A stretch of DNA of 64,000 nt from Nocardioides sp. Root682 (GCF_001427795.1 NZ_LMHJ01000003.1:789106-853105); one strand, 5' to 3'; shown: positions 15,976 through 25,162, numbered from the stretch's first letter. A program made the numbers and translations. The notes: generated by a model from the sequence alone, not told the origin.

Positions 15976-17199
15976 ATGATCGTCGTACTGCTGGTGTCGA
16001 GTGGCGCCGCGTGGGAGTCGCGCGGCCTCGCTGCCCTCCAGGACCACCCGGGCACCGTGGTCCTCAAGCGCTGCGTGGACGTGGACGACCTGCTCGCCGC
16101 AGCGAGCACCGGGCAGGCCGAGGTCGCCGTCCTGGGTGTCGACCTGCCGGGACTCGACCAGACGGTCGTCGACGAGCTGTCCCGGTACGGCGTCCGCGTG
16201 GTCGGGATCGCCACCGGCCCGGACGTCACCCAGCCCCGCGCGGCCCGGATCGGGATCACGACGTTGCTCGACGCGGCGCGGATCGAGGAGATCGGTGCGC
16301 TGGTGACGGAGCTCCCCAGCGATGCGACGCAGCCGGCTGTCCCGGCAACCATGCCGGGGGAGGACCCCGCTCCGTCGCTCGACGGCGCGCTCGCAGGCCG
16401 GGTCATCGCCGTCTGGGGTCCTGGCGGTGCCCCGGGCCGGACCACGCTGGCGTCCGGTGTCGCCGCGGAGCTGGCCCGTCGCGGGCTCTCGACGCTGCTC
16501 GTCGACGCCGACCCCTACGGCGGTGCGGTGGCCCAACAGCTCGGGATCCTCGACGAGGTGTCCGGGCTGCTCGCTGCCGCGCGGCTGGTCGCGTCCGGCA
16601 CCCTCGAGCAGCGCTTCACCACCGTGCAGCGCCGACTGTCCGACCAGCTGCGCGTGATCACGGGCCTGCCTCGCGCCGATCGCTGGATCGAGGTCCGGCC
16701 GGGCTCCCTGACCGAGATCGTGGAGGCGGCCCGCCGCGGAGGCCAGGTGGTGCTCGACACCGGCTTCAGCATCGAGCCCGACGTCGCCAGCGACCTGGGG
16801 CGGCCCGGACGCAACGACCTCACCCGCGAAGCGCTCGAGATCGCTGACGAGATCCTCCTGGTCGGTGCCGCCGACCCGGTCGGCCTGGCCCGGCTGGCGC
16901 GGGCCATGACCGAGCTCAACGAGCTCGTCGTGAACCCGCCGGTGCGGGTCGTGGTCAACCGGATGCGCTCGACCCTGGGCTGGCGCGAGCCGGACGTGGT
17001 GGCGATGCTGAACGGCTTCGGGGCCAGCCTCGGGGTGCACTTCCTGCCCGAGGACCAGCCCGCGGTCGACAAGGCGCTGGTTGCCGGCCGGCTGCTCGTC
17101 GAGTCGGGTGACTCCGCGCTGACCCGCGCCATCGGCGCCGTGCTGGATGCGATGGCCAGCACGCGACCGCGAGGCCTCGCGGGCCGTCCGGCAGGATAG
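15976..17199 (+). CDS. MinD/CpaE (TadZ)-like ATPase with unusual Walker A
   Basis: A 407-residue protein. The first 125 residues form a response-regulator-like receiver fold (VAVLGVDLPGLDQTVVDEL), then a ParA/MinD ATPase domain begins at about 135. The nucleotide loop reads GPGGAPGRTTLAS, with arginine in place of the usual catalytic lysine of KGGxGKTT. The switch regions LLVDADPYGGAVAQQLG and VVLDTGFSI are retained, and VVVNRMR matches the adenine-binding part. CpaE/TadZ proteins place pilus machinery at the membrane; other relatives position secretion or division systems. I recall this arginine variant in related actinobacterial proteins, so it may be a family trait. Confidence 0.78.
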   Translation: MIVVLLVSSGAAWESRGLAALQDHPGTVVLKRCVDVDDLLAAASTGQAEVAVLGVDLPGLDQTVVDELSRYGVRVVGIATGPDVTQPRAARIGITTLLDAARIEEIGALVTELPSDATQPAVPATMPGEDPAPSLDGALAGRVIAVWGPGGAPGRTTLASGVAAELARRGLSTLLVDADPYGGAVAQQLGILDEVSGLLAAARLVASGTLEQRFTTVQRRLSDQLRVITGLPRADRWIEVRPGSLTEIVEAARRGGQVVLDTGFSIEPDVASDLGRPGRNDLTREALEIADEILLVGAADPVGLARLARAMTELNELVVNPPVRVVVNRMRSTLGWREPDVVAMLNGFGASLGVHFLPEDQPAVDKALVAGRLLVESGDSALTRAIGAVLDAMASTRPRGLAGRPAG

Positions 17200-17204
17200 G
17201 AGCC

Positions 17205-17750
17205 GTGTTGACCGTCCGCCGTACGCCGCGCACCCGCGTGGCCGTGCCGGCGACGATCGGCAGCCTCGAGAGCGTCGCGGCGCTCGCCCTCGCGCACGTC
17301 GCGGCCGGAGGAGAGGTGCCGGGAGCGCTCTGGCTGACCGCCTTCGGTGCTCTGGTGTACGCCGCCAGCGTGGTCGTGCTGCGCCGCAAGGCCGGCATCC
17401 GGGTGGTCCTCCCGGTGCTCGTCGGTGCGCAGGTCCTCGGGCACGCGTGGCTGGTGGCCCTGAGCCCGGGCGCGCACGCGACCCACGGCCACGACACGAG
17501 CGGGTTCCTCGGCCTGACGCCGGGCATGCTCGCGGCGCATGCTTTCGCCGCCACCGTCACCGGAGTCATGTGGGCCGTGCGGCGTCGCGTGGTCGTCGTA
17601 CTCCTGCGGTGGTCGGACAGCGGTCGCCTGCCCGCACCGGTGCGCCGAGCCACGCCTGTGCGACAGGCCGTCAGCACGCTCACCTCACGGCATCTCCTGA
17701 CGATCGCCCCGACGCGCGGCCCACCGGCCCGCACCGCCGCGATCGCCTGA
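17205..17750 (+). CDS. unknown four-helix membrane protein
   Basis: A 181-residue protein with about four hydrophobic segments (ESVAALALAHVAAGG, ALWLTAFGALVYAASVVVL, VVLPVLVGAQVLGHAWLVAL, GMLAAHAFAATVTGVMWAV). A His-rich loop, GAHATHGHDTSG, sits between helices three and four. A basic C-terminal tail follows. I do not recognise the family. The HATHGHD loop and position just before ycnI and copC-copD suggest a metal-related membrane role, but that is inference. GTG 17205 has AGGAG a few bases ahead (short spacing) and begins 5 bases after the CpaE-like gene, so it may be co-transcribed with that unit instead. Confidence 0.7.
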   Translation: MLTVRRTPRTRVAVPATIGSLESVAALALAHVAAGGEVPGALWLTAFGALVYAASVVVLRRKAGIRVVLPVLVGAQVLGHAWLVALSPGAHATHGHDTSGFLGLTPGMLAAHAFAATVTGVMWAVRRRVVVVLLRWSDSGRLPAPVRRATPVRQAVSTLTSRHLLTIAPTRGPPARTAAIA

Positions 17751-17824
17751 CCTCTCCCGTCCCGGGAGGTGCTCGGGCAGTCGCTGCTGCCCCGACCACA
17801 CCTCACCCAAGACAGAGAGAACTC

Positions 17825-18553
17825 ATGCAGATCCGACGCTTCACCCTGCCCGCCCTCAGCGGCACCGCCGCCCTCGCGATCGTCGCCCTGTCGGCAGGCG
17901 CCGCCAGCGCGCACGTCACGGTCACTCCCAACACCACCGCGGCCGGTTCCTACGCCGTGCTCACCTTCAGCGTCGGCCACGGCTGCGAGGGATCCCCGAC
18001 CACGAAGCTGGCGATCGCCATGCCCGAGGAGATCCCGTCGGTCACCCCGACCGTGAACCCGAATTGGACGGTCGAGAAGGTCGCCGAGAAGCTCGACAAG
18101 CCGATCAAGGACGCCCACGGCAACGAGATCACCGAGCGGATCGCCCAGGTGGTCTACACGGCGAAGACCCCGCTGCCCGACGGCTACCGCGACACCGTCG
18201 AGCTGTCGGTGCAGCTGCCGGAAGCCGCGGGGGAGACGTTCGCCTTCCCGGTGGTGCAGAGCTGCGCCAAGGGCCAGACCGGCTGGACCGAGACGGCGGC
18301 TGACGGCCAGGACGCCGAGGAGCTCGAGCACCCGGCTCCCACGGTGACCGTCACCGAGGCCTCGGGCGAGGGCCACCACGGTGGCGCGGCAACCGACGAC
18401 GACGGCGACAAGGGCGACGCGGACCACGAGGCCAAGGAGGCCGACGACAAGGACGACGACGGCAACGGGCTCGCGATCGGCGGCCTCGTGGCGGGCATCG
18501 GTGGTCTGGCGCTGGGCGGCGTCGCCCTGGCCCGCTCCGGCAAGAAGGCCTGA
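17825..18553 (+). CDS. ycnI: YcnI family copper-binding exported protein
   Basis: A 242-residue exported protein with a clear signal peptide cleaved after ASA, leaving a mature N-terminus of HVTVTPNTTAAGSYAVLTFSVGHGCEG. In YcnI (DUF1775) proteins the N-terminal histidine and an early glutamate or tryptophan bind copper; H is present here. After the beta domain come an acidic His-containing linker (EGHHGGAATDDDGDKGDADH) and a C-terminal membrane helix (GLAIGGLVAGIGGLALGGVAL) with basic anchor KKA. It is followed after 3 bases by a CopC-CopD fusion, the usual partner. Preceded by AGAGAG before ATG 17825. Likely delivers or holds copper outside the membrane. Confidence 0.9.
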   Translation: MQIRRFTLPALSGTAALAIVALSAGAASAHVTVTPNTTAAGSYAVLTFSVGHGCEGSPTTKLAIAMPEEIPSVTPTVNPNWTVEKVAEKLDKPIKDAHGNEITERIAQVVYTAKTPLPDGYRDTVELSVQLPEAAGETFAFPVVQSCAKGQTGWTETAADGQDAEELEHPAPTVTVTEASGEGHHGGAATDDDGDKGDADHEAKEADDKDDDGNGLAIGGLVAGIGGLALGGVALARSGKKA

Positions 18554-18556
18554 TCG

Positions 18557-20200
18557 ATGCGGCGTGTGCCGGCGCTGGTCCTCGCCCTCCTGATCGCCGC
18601 TGTCGCGGTGGTCGGGTGGGCGGCTCCGGCGTCGGCGCACGCCACGCTCGTCTCCACCGACCCCGCCGAGGGCGCGGTCCTGGCCGCGGCACCGACCGAG
18701 GTCACCTTCACCTTCGACGAGTCGGTGCAGCTGGTCCCGAAGGGACTGCTGGCCTTCGACGCGTCGGGGGAGCCGGTCGAGATCGACCCCTCCGCGAGCG
18801 GTGAGGTCGTGACCGGGAAGCTGGCTGACGACCTCGATGACGGTACCTACGTCATCACGTGGCGGGTCGTGTCCGCCGACGGCCATCCGATCGCGGGGTC
18901 GCTCACCTTCCACGTCGGTGCACCCAGCGCGAAGGTCGAGGTGCCGAGGCTCGGCCCGGCCGACCCGGGAGCGCTGCCGACGATCCAGGCGATCGTCCAC
19001 GGCCTCGACTACGTCGCCCTGCTGCTCGCCGGTGGCCTCGCGTTCTTCCTCGCGTGGACGGCCCGCGGTGTCCGCCTCACTGATGTCGTACGACGACGCC
19101 TGGTCCGCATCCTGCGGGTCTCGGCGTTCGTGGCGGTTGCGGCAGCCGCGCTCGCCGTACCCCTGTCCGGGGCGTACCAGCTCGGCTCGGGACCGGGCGG
19201 CCTGTTCGATCCGTCGTCGCTCGACCCCACCCTGGTTCGGGAGGATCTGGTCGTCCTGGCCCTGCAGGTGCTGGGGCTCGGCGCAGCCGTCTGGTCCGCG
19301 GGCCGCGCGAAGTCTGCCCTGACGACGGATCTGGCGACCGCGCTCGCGGTCTGGTCGCCCGCCCTGGTCGGCCACACCCGTGCCTACGAGCCCGGCACCC
19401 TCCTGGTCGTCACCGACGCGCTGCACCTGACGGCCGGTGCCGTCTGGCTCGGCGGACTCGTCGGTCTCGCCGTCGTGCTGCCGACGATCGCCGGCCGACC
19501 GCGGGACGCCGTACAGCTCCTCAGCCGTTTCTCGACGGTCGCCGCCGGCCTGCTCGCAGTGCTGTCGGCGTCGGGTGTGCTGCTCGGGTGGCGGATCGTC
19601 GGTTCCTGGTCACGCCTGTTCGGGGAGACCTACGGCCGCCTGCTGCTGGTCAAGGTCGCTCTCGTGCTGGTCGTCGTCGCGATGGCGGCCTGGAACCGCT
19701 ACCGCCTCGTGGCGCAGGTGACCGGCGGCGTCGGTCACGACCGCCAGCGGAAGGCGACCGGCCTGGTCCGCCGGGTCGTGGTGGCCGAGGCGGCCGTGCT
19801 CGTCGCGGTCCTCGCGGTCACCGGCTTCCTCACCCAGAAGCCGCCGGGCGGGGAACCGCCCGCGTCGCCCACGACGGCCGACACCGGCGTCGTGACCGGC
19901 GTCGCGAACGAGGACGTCAAGGTCCTTGCCGTGCTCGACGCGGGTCCCGGCCTGCAGCGCCGGCTGATCGTCCAGGTGCAGGACACGGCTGGCGAGCCCC
20001 TCGACCTGTACGACGCCCCGGCGGTCGCGCTGCGCTCCGCGAGGGTCGACCTCGGCGAGATCCCGGTGGTGCCGACCGCGACGGGCACCTACGTCGCCGA
20101 CGTCGTGTTCCCGACGAGCGGCACGTGGGAGCTCCAGGTCAGCGTCCGTGCGGACGAGTTCACGAGCCCGGTCACCACGGTGGACCTCACTGTCGAGTGA
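18557..20200 (+). CDS. CopC-CopD fusion, copper uptake/resistance protein
   Basis: A 547-residue fusion. A signal peptide ending ASA is followed by HATLVSTDPAEGAVL, the CopC domain whose N-terminal His and DGHPI motif bind copper. About eight membrane helices of the CopD type follow (ALLLAGGLAFFLAWTA, TAGAVWLGGLVGLAVVLP, LLLVKVALVLVVVAMAAWNRYR and others). The C-terminal 120 residues form a soluble beta domain (VLAVLDAGPGLQRRLIVQVQ) like the extra domain in YtkA/FixH-type proteins. The arrangement YcnI plus CopC-CopD is common in Gram-positives and is thought to move copper to membrane enzymes. It converges on the lipoprotein gene with 9 bases between. Confidence 0.9.
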   Translation: MRRVPALVLALLIAAVAVVGWAAPASAHATLVSTDPAEGAVLAAAPTEVTFTFDESVQLVPKGLLAFDASGEPVEIDPSASGEVVTGKLADDLDDGTYVITWRVVSADGHPIAGSLTFHVGAPSAKVEVPRLGPADPGALPTIQAIVHGLDYVALLLAGGLAFFLAWTARGVRLTDVVRRRLVRILRVSAFVAVAAAALAVPLSGAYQLGSGPGGLFDPSSLDPTLVREDLVVLALQVLGLGAAVWSAGRAKSALTTDLATALAVWSPALVGHTRAYEPGTLLVVTDALHLTAGAVWLGGLVGLAVVLPTIAGRPRDAVQLLSRFSTVAAGLLAVLSASGVLLGWRIVGSWSRLFGETYGRLLLVKVALVLVVVAMAAWNRYRLVAQVTGGVGHDRQRKATGLVRRVVVAEAAVLVAVLAVTGFLTQKPPGGEPPASPTTADTGVVTGVANEDVKVLAVLDAGPGLQRRLIVQVQDTAGEPLDLYDAPAVALRSARVDLGEIPVVPTATGTYVADVVFPTSGTWELQVSVRADEFTSPVTTVDLTVE

Positions 20201-20209
20201 GGGCCGGGC

Positions 20210-21082
20210 TCAGCCCTTGTCGAGCTCGGCGTAGGTGATCGTGTCCGCGTCCTTCGGGACCGTGACGTCGACGTCCGTGCCGTAGTCGTAGAACGTCTGC
20301 TCGCTCTCCGACGAGGTCCCTTCGATCTTGAACGAGATGCGGAACTTCACCGGGCGGTTGTCCTCGTCGACCCAGATGTCGAACGGGAGCTTCGCCGGCA
20401 GGAACTTGCTCACCGCGGCGGGGAGGCCGAGCTCCTTGGTGTAGTTGGCGGTCACCATCACGGCCCGGTAGTGGCTGGCCTTGACGCCGTCGATCGTCTC
20501 GGCTCCGTCGAGCTTCAGCGAGTCCAGCTCGCCCATGGCGCGCAGCGCGACCTCGGGGTCGGACACGGCGGCGAGGCCGGCGAGCGGGTTGCCGGCGTTG
20601 TCCGGGTCGTTCGGATCGAGCTTGAGCCACTTGCCCGCAGGAGTCCCGAGCCCGTCCCCGCGGAGGTAGATCACGCCCGCCGAGATCACTGACTCGATCT
20701 GCTGCGGGCTGGACGACGCACTCTTCGAGTGGCCCAGGATCTTGTCGCCGTCGTAGGTGACCTCGGAGTCGAGGACCATCTTGATGCCCGCAGTCGACGT
20801 GGTGGCCTTGGAACGGTAGCTGCCCGCGTCCTGCTGGGCGCCGATGATGGTCTCGAAGAATGAGTCCTTGTCGAGGCTGCCGCTGTCAGCACCGCCGTCC
20901 GTCGAGGGGCCAGAACCCGTGGAGGGCGCCGCGGACGGCTGGCTCGCGTCCGACGACGAGTTGCCGAGCGGCGTGCTTCCCCCCTTCTTGTCACCGTCGT
21001 CGCCGCTGTCGTCGCAACCGGCGAGCAGCAGGGTCGAGGTCAGCAGGACGGCGATCGCGGTACGCGCGGGCCTGAGGTTCAT
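20210..21082 (-). CDS. LppX/LprAFG-like lipoprotein
   Basis: A 290-residue lipoprotein with lipobox LLLAGC at residues 17-22, then a Ser/Asp/Gly linker to about 70. The C-terminal domain resembles the LppX/LprG fold, with KSASSSPQQIESVISAGVIYLRG, GVKASHYRAVMVTANY and FDIWVDEDNRPVKFRISFK. Mycobacterial LprG/LppX proteins carry lipids or lipoglycans to the outer envelope; a similar cargo role is inferred. The start is ATG 21082, with CAGGAGA six bases upstream; an in-frame ATG 24 bases earlier lacks such a site. Confidence 0.8.
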   Translation of the reverse strand: MNLRPARTAIAVLLTSTLLLAGCDDSGDDGDKKGGSTPLGNSSSDASQPSAAPSTGSGPSTDGGADSGSLDKDSFFETIIGAQQDAGSYRSKATTSTAGIKMVLDSEVTYDGDKILGHSKSASSSPQQIESVISAGVIYLRGDGLGTPAGKWLKLDPNDPDNAGNPLAGLAAVSDPEVALRAMGELDSLKLDGAETIDGVKASHYRAVMVTANYTKELGLPAAVSKFLPAKLPFDIWVDEDNRPVKFRISFKIEGTSSESEQTFYDYGTDVDVTVPKDADTITYAELDKG

Positions 21083-21113
21083 GGGTCTCCTGAGATCGGG
21101 GTTCACGGGAAAT

Positions 21114-22010
21114 CTACGGGGCCGGGGCGACGGTGGCGGTCACGGCCACCTGGTGCAGCAGGCCGTCGACCCGCACCTGCACGAAGAACCGGTAGTCGCC
21201 GGGCTCGGTGAAGGTGGTGTGGAAGGTCAGCACGGTGCCGTCGTCGGTGACCTCGGGGGCGCCGTACGGATGCACGTGGACGAAGCCCCGCGACTCGAGG
21301 GCGAAGCCGGTGAGGTGCGCGCTGGCGCCGAGGAAGGTGCCGAGCGTCAGCGGCTGGTCGTCGAGGTTCGTGACGGCGAGGCGCAGACGCCCGTTCTTGC
21401 TGACCGTACCGGCGCCCAGCAGGCGCACCCGGACCACGCCGTCGTCGCTGACCGTGGCGTCCTCGCCCTGCGGCACCGCGACCCGCTCCCAGGCGCCAGG
21501 GACGTCGACCGTCGTCCCGAGGACGAACGGCTGGCTGGCGCCCTCGGGCGTGAACTCCGCGACCACCCGCCACGAACCTGCGGCACCGAGGTCGGCGCGT
21601 GCTCGCCAGGTGCCGTCCTCGCCGAGCTCCGGGTGCAGGTGCCGGAACTCGCTGAGGTCCGACCGGACGACGTACAGGTGCAGGAGCTTGGTCTGCTCCG
21701 GGACGTACTTCGTGACGGCGGTGCCGGACTCGTCGAGGATGCGGAAGGAGACGTCTCCGGGCTTGCCGACGGCGGGCACCTGGACAGCGGTCAGGCTGTA
21801 GCCGCCCGCAGACGCGACGGTCCCGTCACCGACCGGCGCAGCAGCCGCGTGCTCCTGCCCCGGTGCGTGCGTGTGGTCCGCGCCGCCAGCTCCTTCGGAC
21901 GGCGGCGAGAGCACGATCCGGTCGGAGTCGGCAGGCGCCTCCTCGGAGCAGCCGCCGAGCGAGAGCGCGACGGTGACGGCGGCCAGTGCCGCCAGTGCGC
22001 GTCGGTTCAT
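21114..22010 (-). CDS. lipoprotein, possible metal-related, with His-rich linker
   Basis: A 298-residue lipoprotein with signal and lipobox LSLGGC (C21). The linker GGADHTHAPGQEHAA and later LLHLYVVRSDLSEFRHLHPEL, plus GFVHVHPYGAPEV, are rich in histidine. The beta-sandwich body (LTAVQVPAVGKPGDVSFRIL) appears in hypothetical proteins often located beside copper or calcium genes. I know no assigned function. Its start overlaps the stop of the Ca2+/H+ antiporter (ATGA), so the two are translationally coupled, and the copper genes lie on the other strand nearby. Metal chaperone or sensor is a reasonable guess only. Confidence 0.7.
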   Translation of the reverse strand: MNRRALAALAAVTVALSLGGCSEEAPADSDRIVLSPPSEGAGGADHTHAPGQEHAAAAPVGDGTVASAGGYSLTAVQVPAVGKPGDVSFRILDESGTAVTKYVPEQTKLLHLYVVRSDLSEFRHLHPELGEDGTWRARADLGAAGSWRVVAEFTPEGASQPFVLGTTVDVPGAWERVAVPQGEDATVSDDGVVRVRLLGAGTVSKNGRLRLAVTNLDDQPLTLGTFLGASAHLTGFALESRGFVHVHPYGAPEVTDDGTVLTFHTTFTEPGDYRFFVQVRVDGLLHQVAVTATVAPAP

Positions 22011-23125
22011 GGCGCCACGGTCAGCAGCAGGAAGGCGGCGAGCAGCACGAGGTGGACGACACCGTTCATCGGCTTCGCGCGCCCGGGTACGACGGTCAGG
22101 ACGCCCACGATCGCGGACAGGATCAGCAGCACCAGCTGGATCGGCTCGAGCCCGAGGGCCAGCTCGCCCTCGAGCCAGATGGACGCGACCGCGATGGCCG
22201 GGATGGTGAGGCCGATGGACGCCATGGCCGAGCCGTAGGCGAGGTTGAGGCTGATCTGCACGCGGTCGCGCTGGGCGGCGCGTACGGCGGCGATCGTCTC
22301 CGGGGCGAGCACGAGCAGTGCGATGACCACGCCGACCACGGCGTGGGGGAAGCCGAACCAGTCGACCGCGTCCTCGATCGAGTAGGACTCCACCTTCGCC
22401 AGACCGACCACGGTCACCAGCGACAGCGTCAGCAGCCCGACGCTGATCCAGGCCTCGCGGGTCGTCGGCGGGTCGGCGTGCCCGTCACCGTCCGCGTCGT
22501 TGTCGGCGGTCCAGCCCGCCGGTGTGGAGACCGTGTTCGGGAGGAAGAAGTCGCGGTGCCGCACGGTCTGGGTGAACACGAACGACCCGTAGAGGACCAG
22601 CGAGGCGAGCGCGGCGAAGGTCAGCTGGGACCCGGTCAGGAACGGGCCCTCCTGGCTGGTCGTGAAGGCAGGGACGACCAGCGTCAGGCCGGCGAGGGTG
22701 ATCACGGTGGCGAGGGCCGAACCGGTGCCCTCGGGGTTGAACGTCGCCAGGTGGTGGCGCAGGGCGGCGACCACCAGGGCGATGCCGACGATGCCGTTGA
22801 GGGTGATCATCAGGGCCGCGAAGACGGTGTCACGCGCCAACGTCGAGGTCTCGCCGTTCCCCGACACCATCAGCATCACGATCAGGCCGACCTCGATCAC
22901 CGTGACGGCCACGGCGAGGAGCAGCGAGCCGAAGGGCTCACCGACCTTGTGGGCGACGACCTCGGCGTGGTGCACGCCAGCCAGCACGGCGCCGATCAGG
23001 GCGACTCCGATGAGCGCTGCCGCGAACGGTGGGGGATGGGTGCCCCACGAGACGGCGAGCACGATCGCGGCCACGGGCGGCGTGAAGACCGTCCACCCGA
23101 GTCGTCCCGTGGTGGAGGCACTCAT
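22007..23125 (-). CDS. chaA: calcium/proton antiporter, ChaA type
   Basis: A 372-residue member of the cation/Ca2+ exchanger superfamily with about 11 membrane helices. The two alpha repeats are recognisable: VAVTVIEVGLIVMLMVSG with ALMITLNGIVG in the first half, and VLAPETIAAVRAAQRDRVQISLN with SAMASIGLTIPAI in the second. Both carry the acidic residues that form the ion site. A cytoplasmic loop holds TADNDADGDGHADP, an acidic stretch that might sense calcium. ATG 23125 sits 7 bases after a TAGGAT box (leaderless). It exports Ca2+ or Na+ using the proton gradient; specificity cannot be read from sequence alone. Confidence 0.88.
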   Translation of the reverse strand: MSASTTGRLGWTVFTPPVAAIVLAVSWGTHPPPFAAALIGVALIGAVLAGVHHAEVVAHKVGEPFGSLLLAVAVTVIEVGLIVMLMVSGNGETSTLARDTVFAALMITLNGIVGIALVVAALRHHLATFNPEGTGSALATVITLAGLTLVVPAFTTSQEGPFLTGSQLTFAALASLVLYGSFVFTQTVRHRDFFLPNTVSTPAGWTADNDADGDGHADPPTTREAWISVGLLTLSLVTVVGLAKVESYSIEDAVDWFGFPHAVVGVVIALLVLAPETIAAVRAAQRDRVQISLNLAYGSAMASIGLTIPAIAVASIWLEGELALGLEPIQLVLLILSAIVGVLTVVPGRAKPMNGVVHLVLLAAFLLLTVAP

Positions 23126-23132
23126 GGTGCGG

Positions 23133-23138
23133 ATCCTA
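23133..23138 (-). promoter_or_regulatory. -10 box for leaderless chaA
   Basis: TAGGAT on minus, 7 bases before ATG 23125. Confidence 0.55.
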
Positions 23139-23194
23139 CGGGCGGGGCCCAGCGCTCCCGCCCCGACGATGCCCGCGGCACCCGGGTCGGACCG

Positions 23195-23200
23195 TAGAAT
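23195..23200 (+). promoter_or_regulatory. -10 box for leaderless TIGR03960 gene
   Basis: TAGAAT with 7 bases to ATG 23208. Together with 23133-23138 it makes a compact divergent promoter within 82 bases. Confidence 0.6.
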
Positions 23201-23207
23201 CGCCCCC

Positions 23208-25148
23208 ATGTCCGTTGAGTCCGTCTTCCCCCAGTTGGAGCCCCACCTGCTGTCGGTGTCCAAGCCGATCCAGTACGTCGGCGGCGAGCTCAACATGGTC
23301 ACGAAGGAGTGGGACGACGTCGAGGTGCGCTGGGTGCTGATGTACCCCGACGCCTACGAGCTCGGCCTGCCCAACCAGGGCGTGCAGATCCTCTACGAAG
23401 TGCTCAACGAGCGTGAGTGGATCCTGGCCGAGCGCACCTACTCGGTGTGGCCGGACATGGAGAAGCTGCTGCGCGACAAGCAGATCCCGCAGTTCACGGT
23501 CGACAGCCACCGTCCCGTGGGCGCCTTCGACCTCTTCGGCATCAGCTTCTCGACCGAGCTGGGCTACACGAACATGCTCACCGCGCTCGACCTGGCGGGC
23601 ATCCCGTTGCACGCCGTCGACCGCACCGAGGACCACCCGGTCGTCATCGCCGGTGGCCACGCCGCGTTCAACCCCGAGCCCATTTCTGCCTTCATCGACG
23701 CCGCCGTGCTCGGCGACGGCGAGGAGGTCGTGCTCAAGATCTCCGAGGTCGCGCGCGAGTGGAAGGGCGAGGGACGTCCGGGAGGGCGCACCGAGCTGCT
23801 CCGCCGGCTCGCCGTGTCGGGCTCGGTCTACGTGCCGCAGTTCTACGACGTGGAGTACGACGACGCTGGCGCGATCGCGTCCGTCGTACCGAACCACCCG
23901 GAGGCGCCCGAGCGCGTCCGCAAGCACACGCTGATGGACCTCGACCAGTGGCCGTACCCGCGCAACCCGTTGGTTCCGCTCGCCGAGACCGTCCACGAGC
24001 GGTTCAGCGTAGAGATCTTCCGCGGCTGCACGCGCGGCTGCCGGTTCTGCCAGGCCGGGATGATCACCCGCCCGGTGCGCGAGCGCTCGATCGAGACGAT
24101 CGCGGCCATGGTCGACAACGGCGTGAAGAAGACCGGCTTCGAGGAGGTCGGGCTCCTCTCGCTGTCGAGCGCCGACCACACCGAGATCGGTGAGGTCGCC
24201 AAGGGTCTGGCCGACCGGTACGAAGGCACCAACGTCTCGCTCTCCCTGCCCTCCACGCGGGTGGACGCCTTCAACATCACCCTCGCCAACGAGTTCTCCC
24301 GCAACGGTCGACGCTCCGGCCTGACGTTCGCGCCCGAGGGCGGCAGCGAGCGGATGCGCAAGGTGATCAACAAGATGGTCACCGAGGACGACCTGATCCG
24401 CACCGTCGCGGCGGCGTACAGCCACGGCTGGCGCCAGGTGAAGCTCTACTTCATGGTGGGCCTGCCGACCGAGCAGGACGAGGACGTCCTGCAGATCGCC
24501 GAGCTCGCCAAGCGCGTGATCGCGACCGGCCGGGAGGTCTCTGGCCGCAACGACATCCGGTGCACCGTCTCCATCGGCGGGTTCGTGCCGAAGCCGCACA
24601 CCCCGTTCCAGTGGGCTGCCCAGCTCGATGTCGAGACGACCGACCGTCGCCTGCAGGAGCTGCGTGACGTCGTACGCGCCGACAAGCGCTACGGCCGCGC
24701 CATCGGTTTCCGCTACCACGACGGCCAGCCCGGCGTCATCGAAGGACTCCTGTCCCGCGGCGACCGCCGCGTCGGCGCGATCATCGAGGAGGTGTGGCGC
24801 GACGGCGGGCGTTTCGACGGCTGGAGCGAGCACTTCTCCTACGACCGCTGGGCCGCTGCCGCCGAGCGCGCCCTCGCCGGCACCGGTGTCGACCTCGACT
24901 GGTTCACCACCCGCGAGCGCGAGTACGACGAGATCCTGCCCTGGGACCACCTCGACTCCGGCCTCGACAAGGACTGGCTGTGGGCCGACTGGGAGGACGC
25001 CCTCGCGGTCGGTGACGGCTCGTCCGACGTCGAGGTCGAGGACTGCCGCTGGACGCCTTGCTACGACTGTGGTGTGTGCCCCGAGATGGGCACCGAGATC
25101 CAGATCGGCCCGACCGGCAAGACGTTGCTGCCGCTCAGCGTCGTCTGA
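23208..25148 (+). CDS. radical SAM protein with B12-binding-like domain (TIGR03960)
   Basis: A 646-residue enzyme. The N-terminal 200 residues have a B12-binding-like fold (VRWVLMYPDAYELGLPNQGV). The radical SAM core carries the 4Fe-4S triad C-T-R-G-C-R-F-C, a CX3CX2C form, at about 271-278, followed by EEVGLLSLSSADHTEI and TFAPEGGSERMRKVINK. The C-terminus has a second cysteine cluster, CRWTPCYDCGVCPEMG. TIGR03960 proteins are nearly always next to TIGR03936 and rne in Actinobacteria; the reaction is not settled, with RNA modification a common guess. Here its partner is 4.4 kb away (29553). The leaderless start fixes ATG 23208. Confidence 0.92.
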   Translation: MSVESVFPQLEPHLLSVSKPIQYVGGELNMVTKEWDDVEVRWVLMYPDAYELGLPNQGVQILYEVLNEREWILAERTYSVWPDMEKLLRDKQIPQFTVDSHRPVGAFDLFGISFSTELGYTNMLTALDLAGIPLHAVDRTEDHPVVIAGGHAAFNPEPISAFIDAAVLGDGEEVVLKISEVAREWKGEGRPGGRTELLRRLAVSGSVYVPQFYDVEYDDAGAIASVVPNHPEAPERVRKHTLMDLDQWPYPRNPLVPLAETVHERFSVEIFRGCTRGCRFCQAGMITRPVRERSIETIAAMVDNGVKKTGFEEVGLLSLSSADHTEIGEVAKGLADRYEGTNVSLSLPSTRVDAFNITLANEFSRNGRRSGLTFAPEGGSERMRKVINKMVTEDDLIRTVAAAYSHGWRQVKLYFMVGLPTEQDEDVLQIAELAKRVIATGREVSGRNDIRCTVSIGGFVPKPHTPFQWAAQLDVETTDRRLQELRDVVRADKRYGRAIGFRYHDGQPGVIEGLLSRGDRRVGAIIEEVWRDGGRFDGWSEHFSYDRWAAAAERALAGTGVDLDWFTTREREYDEILPWDHLDSGLDKDWLWADWEDALAVGDGSSDVEVEDCRWTPCYDCGVCPEMGTEIQIGPTGKTLLPLSVV

Positions 25149-25162
25149 GCCAGGAAGGCCTC

